64,000 nucleotides of DNA from Anoplopoma fimbria (taxonomy: Eukaryota > Chordata > Actinopteri > Perciformes > Anoplopomatidae). Each line of letters opens with the position of its first letter. The first letter of the stretch is position 1. The stretch lies in assembly GCF_027596085.1 (NCBI RefSeq), contig NC_072456.1, positions 23,580,218 through 23,644,217 on the forward strand. The letters are read 5' to 3'. Made by a program: the position numbers and the translations under genes. Below are positions 46,526 to 60,395 of this stretch, piece after piece. Below the pieces are notes generated by a model. It did not search any database. It was given only the letters and a program-made list of their open reading frames with translations, and was not told the DNA's origin.

Positions 46526-47811
46526 CTGTATCTATTTATTTATTTTGTTTAACATTTTGTCATTTCATTTACATATTACACTGGGCTGGACAGTACCAGC
46601 TGCCAGGTGGCCACTGGCAACCAGTTTGAGAAATCCAATTTGCAAATGAATTAAAATGACAAATAACCAGATGAACCCAGACGAAAAACTAAAAGGACAT
46701 TTTAGGCAAAGTATCCCGGCATCTTTGAGATGTACGCAAAATTATACGGCAAAGTATTTTATACTGTAATAAAGTTTTTATTAACATTTTTTATTTACAA
46801 AAAATGGCAACAATATATTATTTACTCGCAACCAAAAGCTGATGCCTAGTTGGTAAACTTTTTAACTCCGATTTATGCATGTGGTGGCGTGTTCTTTAAA
46901 CTTGACAGTTTTCCTGAAGTTAGATTTAAAAGACAATATACCACCTTGCTTACAGTATCAGGATATATATATATTGCACTATATTAAATCATAACCCCTG
47001 TATCATAATATGTATTGTATCGCCAGAGTCCTCCAAATAGAGCCCTAGTAGAAGTAGAATCAACTCAGCCTCTCAGGGTGGCTGTATAACATATTTCATA
47101 GAAAGCTATTTCTTTTGCAATAGTAACACAACAATAACTCAAAAAATGAATGAAAGATTTCATCCTTCTGAATAGATAACAGAAGCATTAAAGTTTCCCT
47201 ACATTTACCTTTTTTTGTTTTGCTATGGCAGCATGATTTATTAACCATAGAAGTATGGAGTTGAAGAAATTGAGGGGCAAATGAGGTAAATAGTTTTTTC
47301 TCAAGCACAGGGCAGTAACTCACACATAAAGAAGATAAGAGACAGGTGCGAGAATGATGGGGGACATTAAAAAGGCTACAACAGAGAGAGGATTAGCTCG
47401 CTCTCCTGAGGTAGCACCTGCCACAGAGCGAGGTCAGAGACACGTGATGGAAAAACCGTTGAGGGCAGAATGTGCAAAGCTACGTCGCGTAAAAATCTAG
47501 CAAATTGTGTCTACAACAATTAAAAAAAACGATGGCACCTGCAATTAGGAGCTCCCGTTCTCATTATGCCTTGTTGTTTCTTCCGGGATGTGACAGACAA
47601 CAAGCGGCAAACACACCTGCTTGTTGGGTTTTGTGTGTAGGTGTGCAGTCGATAGGGTCAAGTGTGTTGGGCTGACAGATGTGCGCATACGTACGTGTCT
47701 CCGCGTGTGTCGTGTAAGTTCTTTCAGAGCAGAGCAGTCAGGGGGGGCGTACATGTGCAGACGTCTTCGGCTGATGGGGTTAGATGTCCCGTTTGCTTTG
47801 CACAGCAGCAC

Positions 47812-47814
<3 letters not shown>

Positions 47815-47896
<82 letters not shown>
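47815..47896. repeat. (TG)n microsatellite
   Basis: About 41 uninterrupted TG units. A second short TG tract is at 48061-48082. Confidence 0.95.
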
Positions 47897-47897
<1 letters not shown>

Positions 47898-49483
47898 GAA
47901 GTGTTTAGCTGCTGTCAGATGGGCTGCCTCTCTAATCTGTGCAGACAGTTTTGTAATTGGAGCGCTGCATGAAGAGGGGGAATGGGAGCGGGGATGGGGG
48001 CTACAGCTGATACACCCACAGTCTGAAAGGTGGAGAAATAATAGAGGTGGAGGATGGGTGTTTGTGTGTGTGTGTGTGTGTGGTGATTTGAGGGGGAGTG
48101 TTTAGGGTTGAGAGTACAAGGACTGGCGGCAGAAGTCCTGGGGATCGGGGTCCTCGGTCCCGTCGCCGAGGCAACCGCATCATTGTCTGGGTCGATTCGC
48201 TCGATCCCACTCAATCTGGTCCAAACCAATTGAGCGCATCTCTGAATGAATGCCAATGGCAGCCATAAGAGCCTGCCCGATTTTTCGTTTTAATGCATTT
48301 CAAAACGCATTTTCAAACAGTTTCACTTTGAATCTCCTCCCATTCCCTCCCCCATTAATGTGGTCCTCCTCCCCCCTCTGGTCCCGGCCTCCTCCCCCCG
48401 AGTACACCCACCGCACGGGAGATGAACTCACCAGACAGGTGCCGTACTGCCCAGAATGACAATTTACCTTTTGGAAATCAGCCTCTGGCTCCATTGTGTT
48501 CCCTGAAATTGAGTTAGCCCATCAGCAGACACTCAACAGCTCCCTCTTGTCCACTCCTCCCCTCTCTCTCTCTCTCTCCCTCTCTCTGTCTCTGTCAGGT
48601 CCTTAAATGTTTAAGCTAGCGGAGGAGAGTGCTTCCATTTGAAAGTGTTCACGAAGGAAGCTTATTTTAAATTGGAGGAGCGTTGCATATTATGCAACTG
48701 TTAGGGAGATGTAGCTCATGAAGGTTGTAATAAAAAGACCTGGAGCGGATGCAAGTGAGCAGGCAGCGGTGTTCATTTTCATGAGCACAAATGGTATCAG
48801 TGCAGTCTGATTGAGTATTTGTATGTGATACCAAATAGACAGGTAGGGGTGGTAAATCCCTCTGCAATAAAAGGAGAAATTACACCATTTTTAAATGAAT
48901 TAGGCCCAAGAACTGTACTGGAAGACCTGGAAAACAGTTGAGAAATGTTCTAGTAATTTAAACACATGTGAGAAATGAGAGAAAAATTAAAATCTTGTGT
49001 TTCTCATTTTTTCCTTTAGCTAAGAATGAACCACCAGGCCATTTATCAGAGCTCCCCAAATCGTATAACATTGTCATCTTAAAGGGCAACGTTATGTTCA
49101 GGATCATATTAATGTTCAAATAGCAGTTTATGGACCAGAGTGTGTTTTGAACAGGCAGCTCTCGGTTATGATGTGACAATGATGACAAAGATAATTGTGG
49201 ATAAAATAACATTTATTTTTCATTTCTCACTTGAAATGATGAAGGCACTTGAAAATGATAACGTAAGATTTAATATGTAAACCATACTTTGGTGTTTGAT
49301 TTTTACCTCTTTACTCCCAAACTTTTTTAGTTTTTCATTTTAAAAATGTACCAAAACACTCGCCACAAGGACCATCTTGGGTAGATTATAATGAGAATAA
49401 ATATGAAACAAAATTCAAATCAATAAATATAAAAATGAAATCTGGTTTGAATTGACATCAAAATCTATACCTAAGCTTGTTTA

Positions 49484-49545
49484 CCAGATAAGATAAGATA
49501 AGATAATCCTTTATTAGTCCCACAGCGGGGAAATTTGCAGATATT
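49484..49545 (-). mobile_element. Short Rex1-like retroposon tail
   Basis: AGATAAGATAAGATAAG, then CCTTTATTAGTCCCACAGCG and GGGAAATTTGCAG. Only about 60 bp of the family seen at 31.39 and 34.17 kb. Confidence 0.65.
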
Positions 49546-52500
49546 GAGCTAAGGTGAACACACTCCTGAGTCACGTCACATGGAAGCACATGCAGGTTCA
49601 ATACATAACGTTGCTTTCTTCCCAACTTTTGTGTTAAATTGTGATAAATTTGTTAAAGTTAGTGTGCCTGCTAGCTTATTTTGGCTGTGCAGGTTTAGGT
49701 TTATGAAAGTCTGCCTAGAAACAATGGTTTTTAAACGTGTGTTGAGAGAGTTTAAAAAGAATGAGTTGGAAGTCGGGATTTAAAACATCAAATTGGAGCC
49801 CAAAACACCGGCTAAATACTGGCTTACAGGGCTTTTATACTTTGCTAGCATTGTCTTAAATGCAATGCTGCATTGTCAAGGTAAAACGGACCATACCATG
49901 AAATGTTTAACTTCTGTAGGAGTAGCCTCATAATGAAGCAAAGTGCAGTTTATATGCATGTATTTTTGCAATATTATATGAACAATTTGTCATCACTTCC
50001 AAGCATTTAAGATATGATTTAATAGCCATATACTCGTCTTTTAAATGAGACTTCTACACACAGGAACATATACGTGTATGGCGTGATCTCTGTCTCTCCT
50101 ATCAGCTAGATCATCAATAAAAATGACCTGGAAAATGTTCTCTAGAAAAATAGTGGGAACCCTGAGAGGGCAAAGCAACCACCGAGTCAATATATCTGCA
50201 GCAGAGCTGACTAGCTTATATCTAGAGACATTATTCATGATCAGGTGAGGCAGTCTGCAGAGCTCTGCTATTGGCCAACAGAGACGGGGTCATTGGTCAA
50301 GCCTAATTAACTACTGCGTCAAAAAGCAAACGAGTTATCCATCAGGAGGAGTGGTTGAGAGAATCCATCCATCTCAGGTCTTCCTGTAGAAACATATGGT
50401 CACAGATTTACTGTATTGCACATGTAGCACAACTAACCTAGTTACTGATGCAGGGAGGCTTACAGTAGTGCAACGACGGCAGGAAAGCAGAGGGACGCTC
50501 CATTTCGTTAAATGCTCGACCAAGTAGAACTTATTTGCAACCTTTTTGCATCAGTTAAGGTTTCTTTTAAAACACTTGCTGCGCGGCGCATTACCCAACA
50601 GTGACAGGAAGGCATACAGATTAATATGGCTTTAAGTTGTCACATTAAAGGCTTTGTATCTCTATTTGTAAAAGGCAGGTCAGGTTGTTTAGCTGGATTT
50701 TGCTGCTGTCAGTCATTACAAAGCAGAACAAATAGTTTTACTCCGCTGTTTAATCTTTGCTTACACTAATGCAGACCTCATTTACAGGATATGAAGGATC
50801 AAATGGATATTCTTGTGGGAATAAAAGGGATTTTTTTGTAGTTTAGAAAATGTTGAATAAGCTCAGACGGTCACTTTATGTCCACGGTCAGTCGGCCATT
50901 CTTCATCAATGGACACATTTTGTAGCATCAGCTCTGTCCAGTATTTATTTATTTGTTTACCACAACCACTAGAGATTAAAATGCTCCATTATACACATTT
51001 AAATGCATTCAGTAAAGAGTAAAAGTTGTGGATGTTTGGGTACTTACTGATAATGACAAACAAGCATCTTCAAATTCCATAATTTAAAATTTGATTCCTC
51101 CGTGTGCCCATGCCTAGTAAAACTAATTTATTGTATTAATTTAGCTCAGTGATTCTGATTTGGATTGTAAATAATGTGTGGAAGTCAACTGAAGCGAGCT
51201 CTAATCACGTTTCAAGTCAGTCATCTGAAAGCACACTATGTACACACGTCTACTAATTACGCTGCATTATTCCGCAACTCTCCAGCATCATGCATGATTC
51301 TTGATTGTTTTCTTTAAAGTGTGATTCTGCTCCTCTCTCTGAGTGGAAACCTGTGTTATGGAGTGTATTTTTCTTTCTAAATGAAATTGGAGGAGGACTG
51401 GGAAAACTGTCATCTAGCATGTGAGTGGAAATGATCTATGAGAAATCGGCTAATTACTTGTTTTTCTACTCTTGGCCTCGTGTTGAATCCACTGGGCTGC
51501 GTGTTTCACTGAAGGTGCTGCTGTCAGGAGTACTACACTGTTTCTTTAAAGGAAGATCTTTGTGCTCTTCTCGCTTATATAGGTGAGCAGTATTTAAAAA
51601 GAAGTAATTATAGTAAATTTTGTACCCCTACAGATAATTATGGGCGTGTTATTTCTCAATGTATGACATTGCTTTCCGTTAGACACATAGAACATATCTA
51701 CAGTGTATGTATAATAGTTAAGACTGGATTTTCATGGATGTTCTCCTCGAGCACCGCTCTCAATGAATGATCCGTGTCGACGTGAGCTCTATCAGCGTCA
51801 CTCTCCTGCAATCAAACACTGTCTCAGACAGGATTATCTCACATGAGCCCCCCTCGGGCACATTTTCAAAAAACTGTATAATCGTATTTTTTTGGTTTGT
51901 TCACATTTCAGATTTTTCTTCCAGTATGCAGGTGCTGGAATCTAAATGCAATTACGGGAGAAGTGAATGGGAATGCTCGAGACCAAAGTAATACATCAAT
52001 GTCATGCAGTACTGAGATCTACTGGTGAAATATGATTTTCTCTCTATCTGTAGAAATAAGTTCCCAACTCAGTAAAATGAAAATAAACTGCTATATTTTC
52101 CAGCCACGGCCCATTTACCAGATGGTGGATGTGGACGGTGGGTAAATTGATAAAAAAGAAGAAGAAGAAGAAGAAGTAATAACTTGATGTACCTCACATC
52201 TACAGGAAGTAGTGGAGAATATGCTTCGTCCACAGTAAGGCAAAGACAGCTGGAACTCCACGTTCTTTTGCTAGCGAATAAGATTATGAAGGGAAATTGC
52301 ATTTGCAGTTTCATCTCTCCGGAGACTGAGCTTCGTGCTGTAGTTCAGAGAGAAGCACTTTTATGTGTGTGCTTTAATATTAAAGCCAGCTCGCTAACAC
52401 GTAAATGGTCGTCGCAGCACAGAGAAAGGTTGTAAACTGAAATGATGATAGCGTCGGTGATAACGTTTTTGCAAAAAGTCCTGCAGGACCCAAAAGAAAA

Positions 52501-53174
52501 AAGAGCATCACATTAACTTCATGATACCAGCTTCTTGACGTTTTCTCTCTCTCTCTCTCTCTCTCTCTCATATCTTTGCTGTGTCTCTCTCTCCACTATC
52601 AAACAGCACCAAAATGCCGTAAAACAGTAACTACCTAACAGCAGACATTTTATTATGTTGATGCTCAATGAGCGTTGTCAAATAATTGGATCTCAGAGGA
52701 AAGTAATGGCATTTTTTTTTTGGGGGGGGGGGCTCTAGTCCCTTATCTCCTCTCCACATCACCTTAACCACAGGCCATTTCCCTTTGCTCATTTACAGCC
52801 TGTAAAAACCTTACGAGGGCCAGTAACCTGAATGGCGCTCGCTTAACTGAGTCATACTACAAATCTCACTTAAGAGTAAAAAAAAAATTCCAGTGTGTAC
52901 TCATCTTGTCCTTTAAATGTAGACAGGTGTGTCAGCGCAGCTTTTAATGTGTGTTTATGTGATGCAGAAAAACACCTTGGAGGTACATTATTTCCAAGAA
53001 AAGAAAGCTCTTTGTTCCTGTAACAGACTGAGGCGTTAACAATGGCATCATACAAGGCAGGAAGGTAATTGAATTTTTGAAGTACTTTTGGGCCATTTTT
53101 GCTTTTACTAGATAGTGACAGAAGAGAGCCGACAAGAAATGAGGCAAGAGAGAGAGATGGGGGACGACCTGCAA

Positions 53175-53530
53175 CAACACGTTATCACTTCCAACTGGTC
53201 AAAAACGAAGTTATGTCAGTGGTCCTACGTTTCAAACTAGGATCCTCTAGGTGAGGTACCCCGTCAGTTTTGGACTTTTAAGGGACGATGTGTCTGTTTC
53301 CGCTCATTACATGCATAGTATCTTTTCAAAATAATGTTCCGTGTTCACAGGAAACGTATTTTCCACTCTTTACATGCATCCAATGTCTTCAAAATAAACT
53401 TCCAACATAGGTTTACTTCATTTTTAAGTTACTTACCTACAAAAGGATTTGGTTAGGTTTAGGAAAAGATTGTGTTTTTTGTTAAAATAAGTGTTTGTTA
53501 CATAACCAGAAGTTGCATAACAAAACTAAA
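53175..53530. repeat. Interspersed repeat family D, copy 1
   Basis: Starts ACACGTTATCACTTCCAACT then GGTCAAA, with CAGTGGTCCTACGTTTCAAA and ATAAACTTCCAACATAGG. The reverse complement of 59985-60395 follows the same order with moderate divergence. Confidence 0.6.
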
Positions 53531-55105
53531 ATAGTTACTAGGTGTTTACCTTTCATATTAGATTCATTGCTATGAAAAGGCTACAATTATTGGTATGATA
53601 TGAACATTTAGGTTCAAAGGTGTACTGCACACATACATGTTAAATAAAAGACTATGGAGGATATTCTTCAAATGTATTAAGCGACCTTATAAAATGTACA
53701 TGAGACCTACCTGTGGGTCCCGACCCAGTCTTGACTGTAAAATGTTAAATAAATAGAGTAAAACACCAGGTGACATCATCTAATGTCTTGTTTCATCCGA
53801 CCAACAGAGCAAAGCCTACAGATATTCAGCTTGCACTCATATAAAAAGAGTAAAGTAAGAATTTTGAAACATTTGAGAAGATGAAACCAGAGAATGTTTG
53901 GCATTTGGATCAGTTATCAGAGTTGTTGGCTATTTATTTTCTAATACATTAATTGACAAATGTTTTAGCATATGTCCTGAAGGCGCAATTATTTTATAAA
54001 GTTGATAACTCCTGACGTCGTTCATAGAAACAGTCTTTCACATCACTGTCCATTGGTTGTCCCATTTATTATGGTTAGTGATTCTATTAACAGTTGTGAA
54101 GTACACAGGGCTGCAGGGCTATTTTTATAGCAGCAGGGTTTAAAGAGAGCACAAAGAAAAACAATGCAATGCTTTCTTTGTTGCTCATTTCTCTTTTGAT
54201 TTATTTCTCTCCCTCTCCCTCATGAAGTACATACATACATTCACATGGCACCGCTGTGAGTTATGGAAGGAAAAACAATAGATTATAAGATGTATTGTGA
54301 TTGGGTCTCGAACCATTAAACATTTAAAAAACTCCTCCATTTGAACTTTAACATTGTGCTTTATGGATTTGACATGTCTTTTTAATTGAAAATAATTCAC
54401 AGAACAAAAGAGTTGCCACTATAATAAAGACAAAGTGATCATAAAAGGATAGTCAATTTTTTTTATTTCTGTTGACGCTAACATTGGTGGAGATTGATAA
54501 AATGAAACAACAATAATAACTGGACTTTTTGTCCTATTAAAGTCACAGTTTAGACTTTTAAATTCTGCACTTTGGTCTCATCTGGTGGCAGTATCAAGAA
54601 CGACCCCCTACCCAATGACACCGCCCTTAAACACTGCCTACCCCACCTTTAACTTCTGCCTCTGTGGAGGTAAAAAATGTTAAAGGAAGTCCAATACTGT
54701 GTTTTTTTTACATAATTGATTTTAATGACTACACTATAGTGAACGTGGTCACACAGAAAGAAAAGGAATGGACAATGTGATCCATCAAAACGCATCGAGA
54801 ATCGTTTTCAAATGGAGGTGTAGCATCGTTAGTAGAAATCCCCGCCTTAGCCGTGCTCTTCTTTTATTCTTTATGTGCACGTCGACATGGCGCCGCTATG
54901 GATGTGTGTTAGTGATGTGATGCATTAAAGCACTTGGGTAATCGGAGTCTGATCGTGGATGTATTTATGCAGTTTGATGTGGTAGGTGTATGTGATGCAG
55001 CATACTTTCTCCAGCTCAGATGCATCAGTGGTGGTATCTTCTAGCAAACATAAGCTGTGACACATTACTATATATTATATTTGTGACTCATTCACAGATT
55101 CATTC

Positions 55106-55109
<4 letters not shown>

Positions 55110-55188
<79 letters not shown>

Positions 55189-55189
55189 T
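55110..55189. repeat. (TA)n microsatellite
   Basis: About 40 TA units with one AT phase change. It can form a hairpin. Confidence 0.95.
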
Positions 55190-56227
55190 GACAGGACCCA
55201 GATAAGTGTAGACAGCTAAGATACCCACATAAGAACTACCATATAAGAACTTCCATATTTTGATGCCAGACACAATATCAGCTCTCCTGAATTGATCTGC
55301 ATGCTGTAGGGTTGGTAGTGTTCATACAAAATGTGTGTGTGTGTGTGCACTAGATAGAGGGTAATGAGTGTCAGATAAAGAGTGGAAGAAAAGAAAAAAA
55401 GACAAGAGAAACCCAAGTTTCATACATCCTTAATTGTCCTCCTCAGCCAAGATCAAACAGAGCAGTACACGACGTACGAGATGGCATCTTGAAAGAGACT
55501 TCATCCATAATTTCAAAAGCAGCTCTACAACGTGCTGTGTACACTTGAATAAATAATAAATAAATAAATAAATCAGCCAGAGGTAGCATGATAAGGACCT
55601 AAGGACATAGACAGAAAAGTAGAGGGTGAGCTGAAAAGAAAATCATAACCAACAGATAAACTGATCATGAATGGAAGCAATGGACTTTATATTCTGATCA
55701 CTCACTCCTCCAATACCAAGCTAAGGAACCTTTTGCAGCACTTCTCTATAATACTTCCCATAAATCAAACAGATGTTTCTATGGTTCCCTTTTTTCCCCA
55801 CACTCAATGGAAACTCTTTGTTCAAAGAAATCGTTTGTTTAATTACCCCCAGCGGTGGAGCCAATTAGGAATTTAAACTCAATTAAGTCTGAAGTGTGAT
55901 TTTTTTTTTTCTTTTTTTTTTTCTAACTTGAAGCCTGGTAATGATGTGGCCCAGACAGGAGCCCCTGTGGTGAGTACAGTCATTCATATGGAGGATTGCT
56001 TATGCATTTAATTATTCTCTATGGCTTCTTCCACTACAAAGCAAACCACGCAAATCGTTTGTTTAGCTTCACCATATTCTTTAAATTATATTTAGAGTCC
56101 GATTTTACTTGAAGACATTATGACATTATTTTTGACATCACAGGCTTGAATAGACTATTATATTTACTTAATTACATATGTAACCTTTCAAGTCATTGTT
56201 CCAGTTCTTCTCTAGAAGCTTTCTCTC

Positions 56228-56770
56228 TTAAACAGGCCCTATTATGCTATTTTCCGGGTGCATATTTTTATCTCAAGTTACAGTTACAACATGTTTACAT
56301 GCGTTAATGCTCATAATCCTCCTTGTTTTTATCATCCTGGCTGTCCTGCAGCACCTCTTCTCACCCTCTCTATGAAACGCTCCGTTGTAGCACTTGCTCC
56401 TCCCTCCAGAAAGCAAAGTCTGCTCTGATTGGTCAGCTAGCCCGCTCTGTTGTGATTGGTCAACGTTTCACATTTCAAAAAACTCTTCCTCCAGAGCTTC
56501 ATTTCCGTCTCTCTCTTTTGTTGTTCGAGGGCCAAACTAGCCGGAAAGAGTTCTCGTCACTTCTGTAACATTGTGACCTCATAAAGTTAAGGAAGTGAAG
56601 GGAGAAAATACAATGGAGCCGTTCCAGGAGCTCAGGAGCTTCTGAGGGGGAGGGTAACTCCTTTTAGGCGTGGACTTCAGGTTTTACACTCTACGGACCC
56701 CTGTACAAAAATATATATAACACACTAAAGAAGAGGGAAAAAGTGGAAAAGCATAATAGGGCAACTTTAA
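56228..56770 (-). mobile_element. TTAA-flanked MITE (family B), copy 2, inverted
   Basis: TTAA at 56228-56231 and 56767-56770. Ends are ACAGGCCCTATTATGC and, inverted, AGTTGCCCTATTATGC. The body is the reverse complement of 45.4-45.9 kb with scattered differences. Confidence 0.85.
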
Positions 56771-56859
56771 ATTATATCTAAAGTCAGATTTTACCTCAAG
56801 AAACAATTACATTACCTTTTGACAGCCCAGGCTTTAATAGACTATTATATTTATGTTAT

Positions 56860-57005
56860 AATATTTTATTTTATTTATTTTGTTTGTTTATTTGTTTATT
56901 TGATTGTCACTTGTTATTTCATTTTGTTTCTTATGCACTGTCTTGCTGGCTGGTCTGTCAAAGCACTTTGTAAACCTTGTTTTTAAAAGGTGCTATATAA
57001 ATAAA

Positions 57006-57037
<32 letters not shown>
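56860..57037 (+). mobile_element. Retroposon 3' tail with (TTA)n
   Basis: Contains AAAGCACTTTGTAAACC and AAAAGGTGCTATATAAATAA, followed by about ten ATT units. This is the standard 3' end of many fish SINEs and LINEs. The body upstream is degraded. Confidence 0.7.
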
Positions 57038-58658
57038 ATATGTGCCTTCATGAGCTTTCAGGTCATTTTGCAGTTCTTCTCTGGAAGCTTCCTCCTCTAA
57101 AACGCCACTCTCTGACACTGTAGCTTCATCAACAGGTTGATTATCCATTCGTTAGTCTGCCATCTCTTTGCAGCTGTCTGCTCGCCATTTCAAGCAGCTG
57201 ATCTCCAGAGTTACCAATCAGCCACTTCACCAACTCTTTCAATATTTAATGAGACACAATGTTATATGCTAGTATATGGCAGCGGCTACAGACATGTTTT
57301 CCTCGCCAATAAGTGAAAGAAAAAAGCTGTTATGCAAAACTAATTGACTTCTGGCAACTTCTCCGTGGTGCTGCTGCCAGTGTGTGTATATATGCACGAT
57401 GATGTTGTGTGAGCAGAGCTACTCTAATGAGCTTCTTTTGCTTTGTGTACCACCTTTAATCAACTTGATTGGACAAAGAAGCGCCTACAATAACAGCCAG
57501 TTTGACTATTAATAGACATTTTAAAGTGACCTCCGCCAGCATAAAAGGGGTTCTGTTATGACAGCTTCTCTTTTCTTGCATCATGCCTCCATGTTTGGGG
57601 TGACAAGTTATAATATAACATCCTCTTTGAAAAGAACATCTGATAGCTGGACTGTACCTACTGTACAGCCAGCAGAGTTTATTCTTCTTACCTAACAGCT
57701 GTTGGAATACACTTGCAGCATTTGTAATTATATGGCCAAGGAGCCTTTTGTGAACACAGCTAGGGTAATTGGGTAATTGTCTGTCCACTGCCCCCAAAAC
57801 CCCTTAATACCCCCAATCAAGGTTGTTTCAAATATCACCAATGTCATAATTAATTGGTTGGTTGTTTTGCCTGGCTCTCTGGCCTTGTTCAGACTCCCAG
57901 CTCAAATCCATTTTTTTTAGCATATCCAGATTGTATCCAGATTGATTTGAGAAAAAACCCACATGAAATGGAAAACAAACCATTTGGAGGCGTTTTGAAA
58001 TGGGATTCTGACCTGCCGTCCTCAAACTTTTCTCGAGGTGCCCTCAGATGTTCCCTATCCCTGTTGCCCTGCATAACTATCACTGACAACTAATCATTCG
58101 GAGAGTTAAAATCTGCCCCCGTATTCATTGTAATCTGCATATGTCCTGTGCAAGAAACGTAAAGCACTGCAGGAGTAGCAACAGTAACTTGGGGCATTAA
58201 CGAACAGTCATTTAAGGGTATGATATTGCAACATCAAAACATACTTTAAACAAATATTCTCTACTTATAATAGAGTTAGTTCCGGTAAGGTGAGTGATTT
58301 CATGAATTGTCTTGTTGGTGTGAAACATAGACTACTTACTTACAAGGCTTTAAATCATTCTTCAAGTGGCATCCAATCCCAGCACCTGAGCTCTCAAAAG
58401 CCTTTAATATTATTTCTTAAGTATTTGAATTAGTCAGGGCAGATGAGAAAGCATTTAAACTGTGATATAAACACAACATGATTCTGTCCCTCATTTTAAT
58501 TCGCCCCGACAAACACCGCATGCCAGACCGCTCTGCTGACGATAACACCACGCTAAGACGAGGAGAAACGCAGTGTGAGGAGAGGCTCTGAGCGCAAGAT
58601 TAAAGCTATGTTGATTTGACAGAAAGTGGAGGTTGTCTGGAGTTTAACAAGTCAGGGA

Positions 58659-58659
<1 letters not shown>
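57038..58659. other. Intergenic sequence, no gene found
   Basis: No supported exon. A 113-codon open frame on the minus strand (57797-57456) has no splice context and no recognised motif. Confidence 0.45.
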
Positions 58660-58750
<91 letters not shown>

Positions 58751-58764
58751 ACACACACACAAAC
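58660..58764. repeat. (CA)n microsatellite
   Basis: About 52 CA units with one CC interruption near the right end. It is followed 200 bp on by a C/T-rich tract and a T run (58960-58980). Confidence 0.95.
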
Positions 58765-59204
58765 ACTGTGGTTGTTTCAGGATAGGACTACAAAGACTAA
58801 CGTTGGTCCCAATGGACCTGCATTGTGGATTCCCTTCTGCCACTTCTGTCTCACTAATTCTTTGCCTTTTACCTCCCCCTCCTCTCCCTCTGCTCCCCCA
58901 AACCAAGTCCCCTACCACCTACCCTGTTACTCATCCTCTGTCTCCTTTTCTTCACAGTGTTTTTTTTTTTTTTTTTTTTTGGCTGCCTTCTATTCTCAGC
59001 CAGCGGCGTTTGTTTTTTTCCCTTTTTCGCCCTCTCAGCTCCCCTCGAGCCTCGTCTCTCCCTTCTCATCCCTCTCCGTCCAATTCCCTTTTGATTCTCT
59101 TAGCTCTCACTCTCCTAAAATAAAATCATCTACATTAAGATGGTTACTTTTTTTGTCAAAATGATAGAGTTTTGAGAGTTTTGTATAATTTATACTGAGG
59201 TAAT

Positions 59205-59367
59205 CACCACTTCTGCTTTAAGAAGTACCATGTTTTGGAGTCTGCTCGAAGCAGATCCATTGCCATCTGATATTTTATCTATAAACACCACTTCTGCTTT
59301 AGAAGTACCATGTTTTGGAGTCTGCTCGAAGCAGATCCATTGCCATCTGATATTTTATCTATAAACA
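59205..59367. repeat. Recent tandem duplication, unit about 80 bp
   Basis: CACCACTTCTGCTTTA begins at about 59205 and again at about 59286. The next 65 bases, including CATGTTTTGGAGTCTGC and CAGATCCATTGCCATC, are identical apart from one base gained or lost. Confidence 0.92.
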
Positions 59368-59984
59368 CTTTGACACTCTCGACCCTGATTTTAACTCTCA
59401 TTCATTCTCATTCATCATGCATGCCATACGTTCTCACCCCCAAAAAATTTGGAGTAGTTTTTCACTATGAGGAAATACTAAAGCTCAGCATCATCCAAAC
59501 GGCATATGGAGCTTTGAGTTTTTTGTCGCAAAACAATCATGTTGTTTTTTAAAATCTAAAAACAACAAAATGTGCATTTTACCAGCACAAATAACATTAC
59601 ATAGAACAAAAAGTCTTCTATATATAGACATTCAAACATTTAAGTAATTTGTTAGGCACACGCTCAATTAAAATGATCTACTTTTTCAAATTTCTGTTCA
59701 AAGAATTAAGCTTAACAAGCCAAACACAGGAAAACATTTCCATTGGTTACATTTCCTGAACATTATTGAGCCATTGTCAATTGTCTGTAATGTTTTTGTA
59801 GCTTTTTTGCTAGCTAAAAGCAGTATCTTTGCCATGTTTCTGTCTTTTCCCATGGTACGCACGGCACAGCTGATTGGTATGGCATGTCCCACAATAGCTT
59901 TTATGATTGCATTTATGCTGACCCAGGAGGCTTTAGTTTAAAGATGGTTGGACAGCTCAAACAAACACAAGACTTTTACCCATG

Positions 59985-60395
59985 AGACCGTGTTCGTGTC
60001 CCATGTACAGCCAAGTCAATAACAATGACTTGTTTTACCAAAGCTTTGTTCCGTAACTTATGTACTTTTCCAACAGCAAACCTACTTAACGAAACCCATC
60101 TTTTTTAGTTATGTTATGTTGTAAAAATCCAACCAAGTAGACCTTAAAACAAAGTAAACCTACTTTGAAAGTTAATTTACAAATGAGACTATGCATGAAA
60201 CGAAAAGAAACTTTAGGTTTCCCGTGACCATGGAAGTTTATTATGAAAACCCATTATTCATGCAATGAACGGAAAATGACTCACCGACACGTCCAAAAAT
60301 GCGGGGTTACCTAACGGAAAGCGTCATCATTTGAAGCTTAGGGCCACTGACCAAGCGTCGCTATTTGACCAGTTGGGAGTGACAATGTGTTTTTA
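59985..60395. repeat. Interspersed repeat family D, copy 2, inverted
   Basis: Ends TTTGACCAGTTGGGAGTGAC, the inverse of the start of copy 1 at 53.18 kb. Internal TTAGGTTTCCCGTGACCATG and AACGGAAAATGACTCACC also find inverse partners there. Confidence 0.6.

Larger units (their letters stand above)
45931..56227. other. Gene-free interval with microsatellites and repeat fragments
   Basis: About 10 kb between the two family B MITEs. It holds (CA)n at 46457-46524, (TG)n at 47815-47896, a Rex1-like tail at 49484-49545, a GAA run near 52155-52177, a CT run at 52543-52569, a family D repeat at 53.2 kb and (TA)n at 55110-55189. Unique sequence near 48.1-48.5 kb is a possible regulatory block. No exon was recognised. 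Confidence 0.45.

Noticed and set aside
58616..59164. 182-codon open frame and others rich in His-Thr or Cys-Val
   Set aside because: These are translations of CA/TG dinucleotide arrays, as also at 8.6, 22.1, 47.8 and 61.1 kb.
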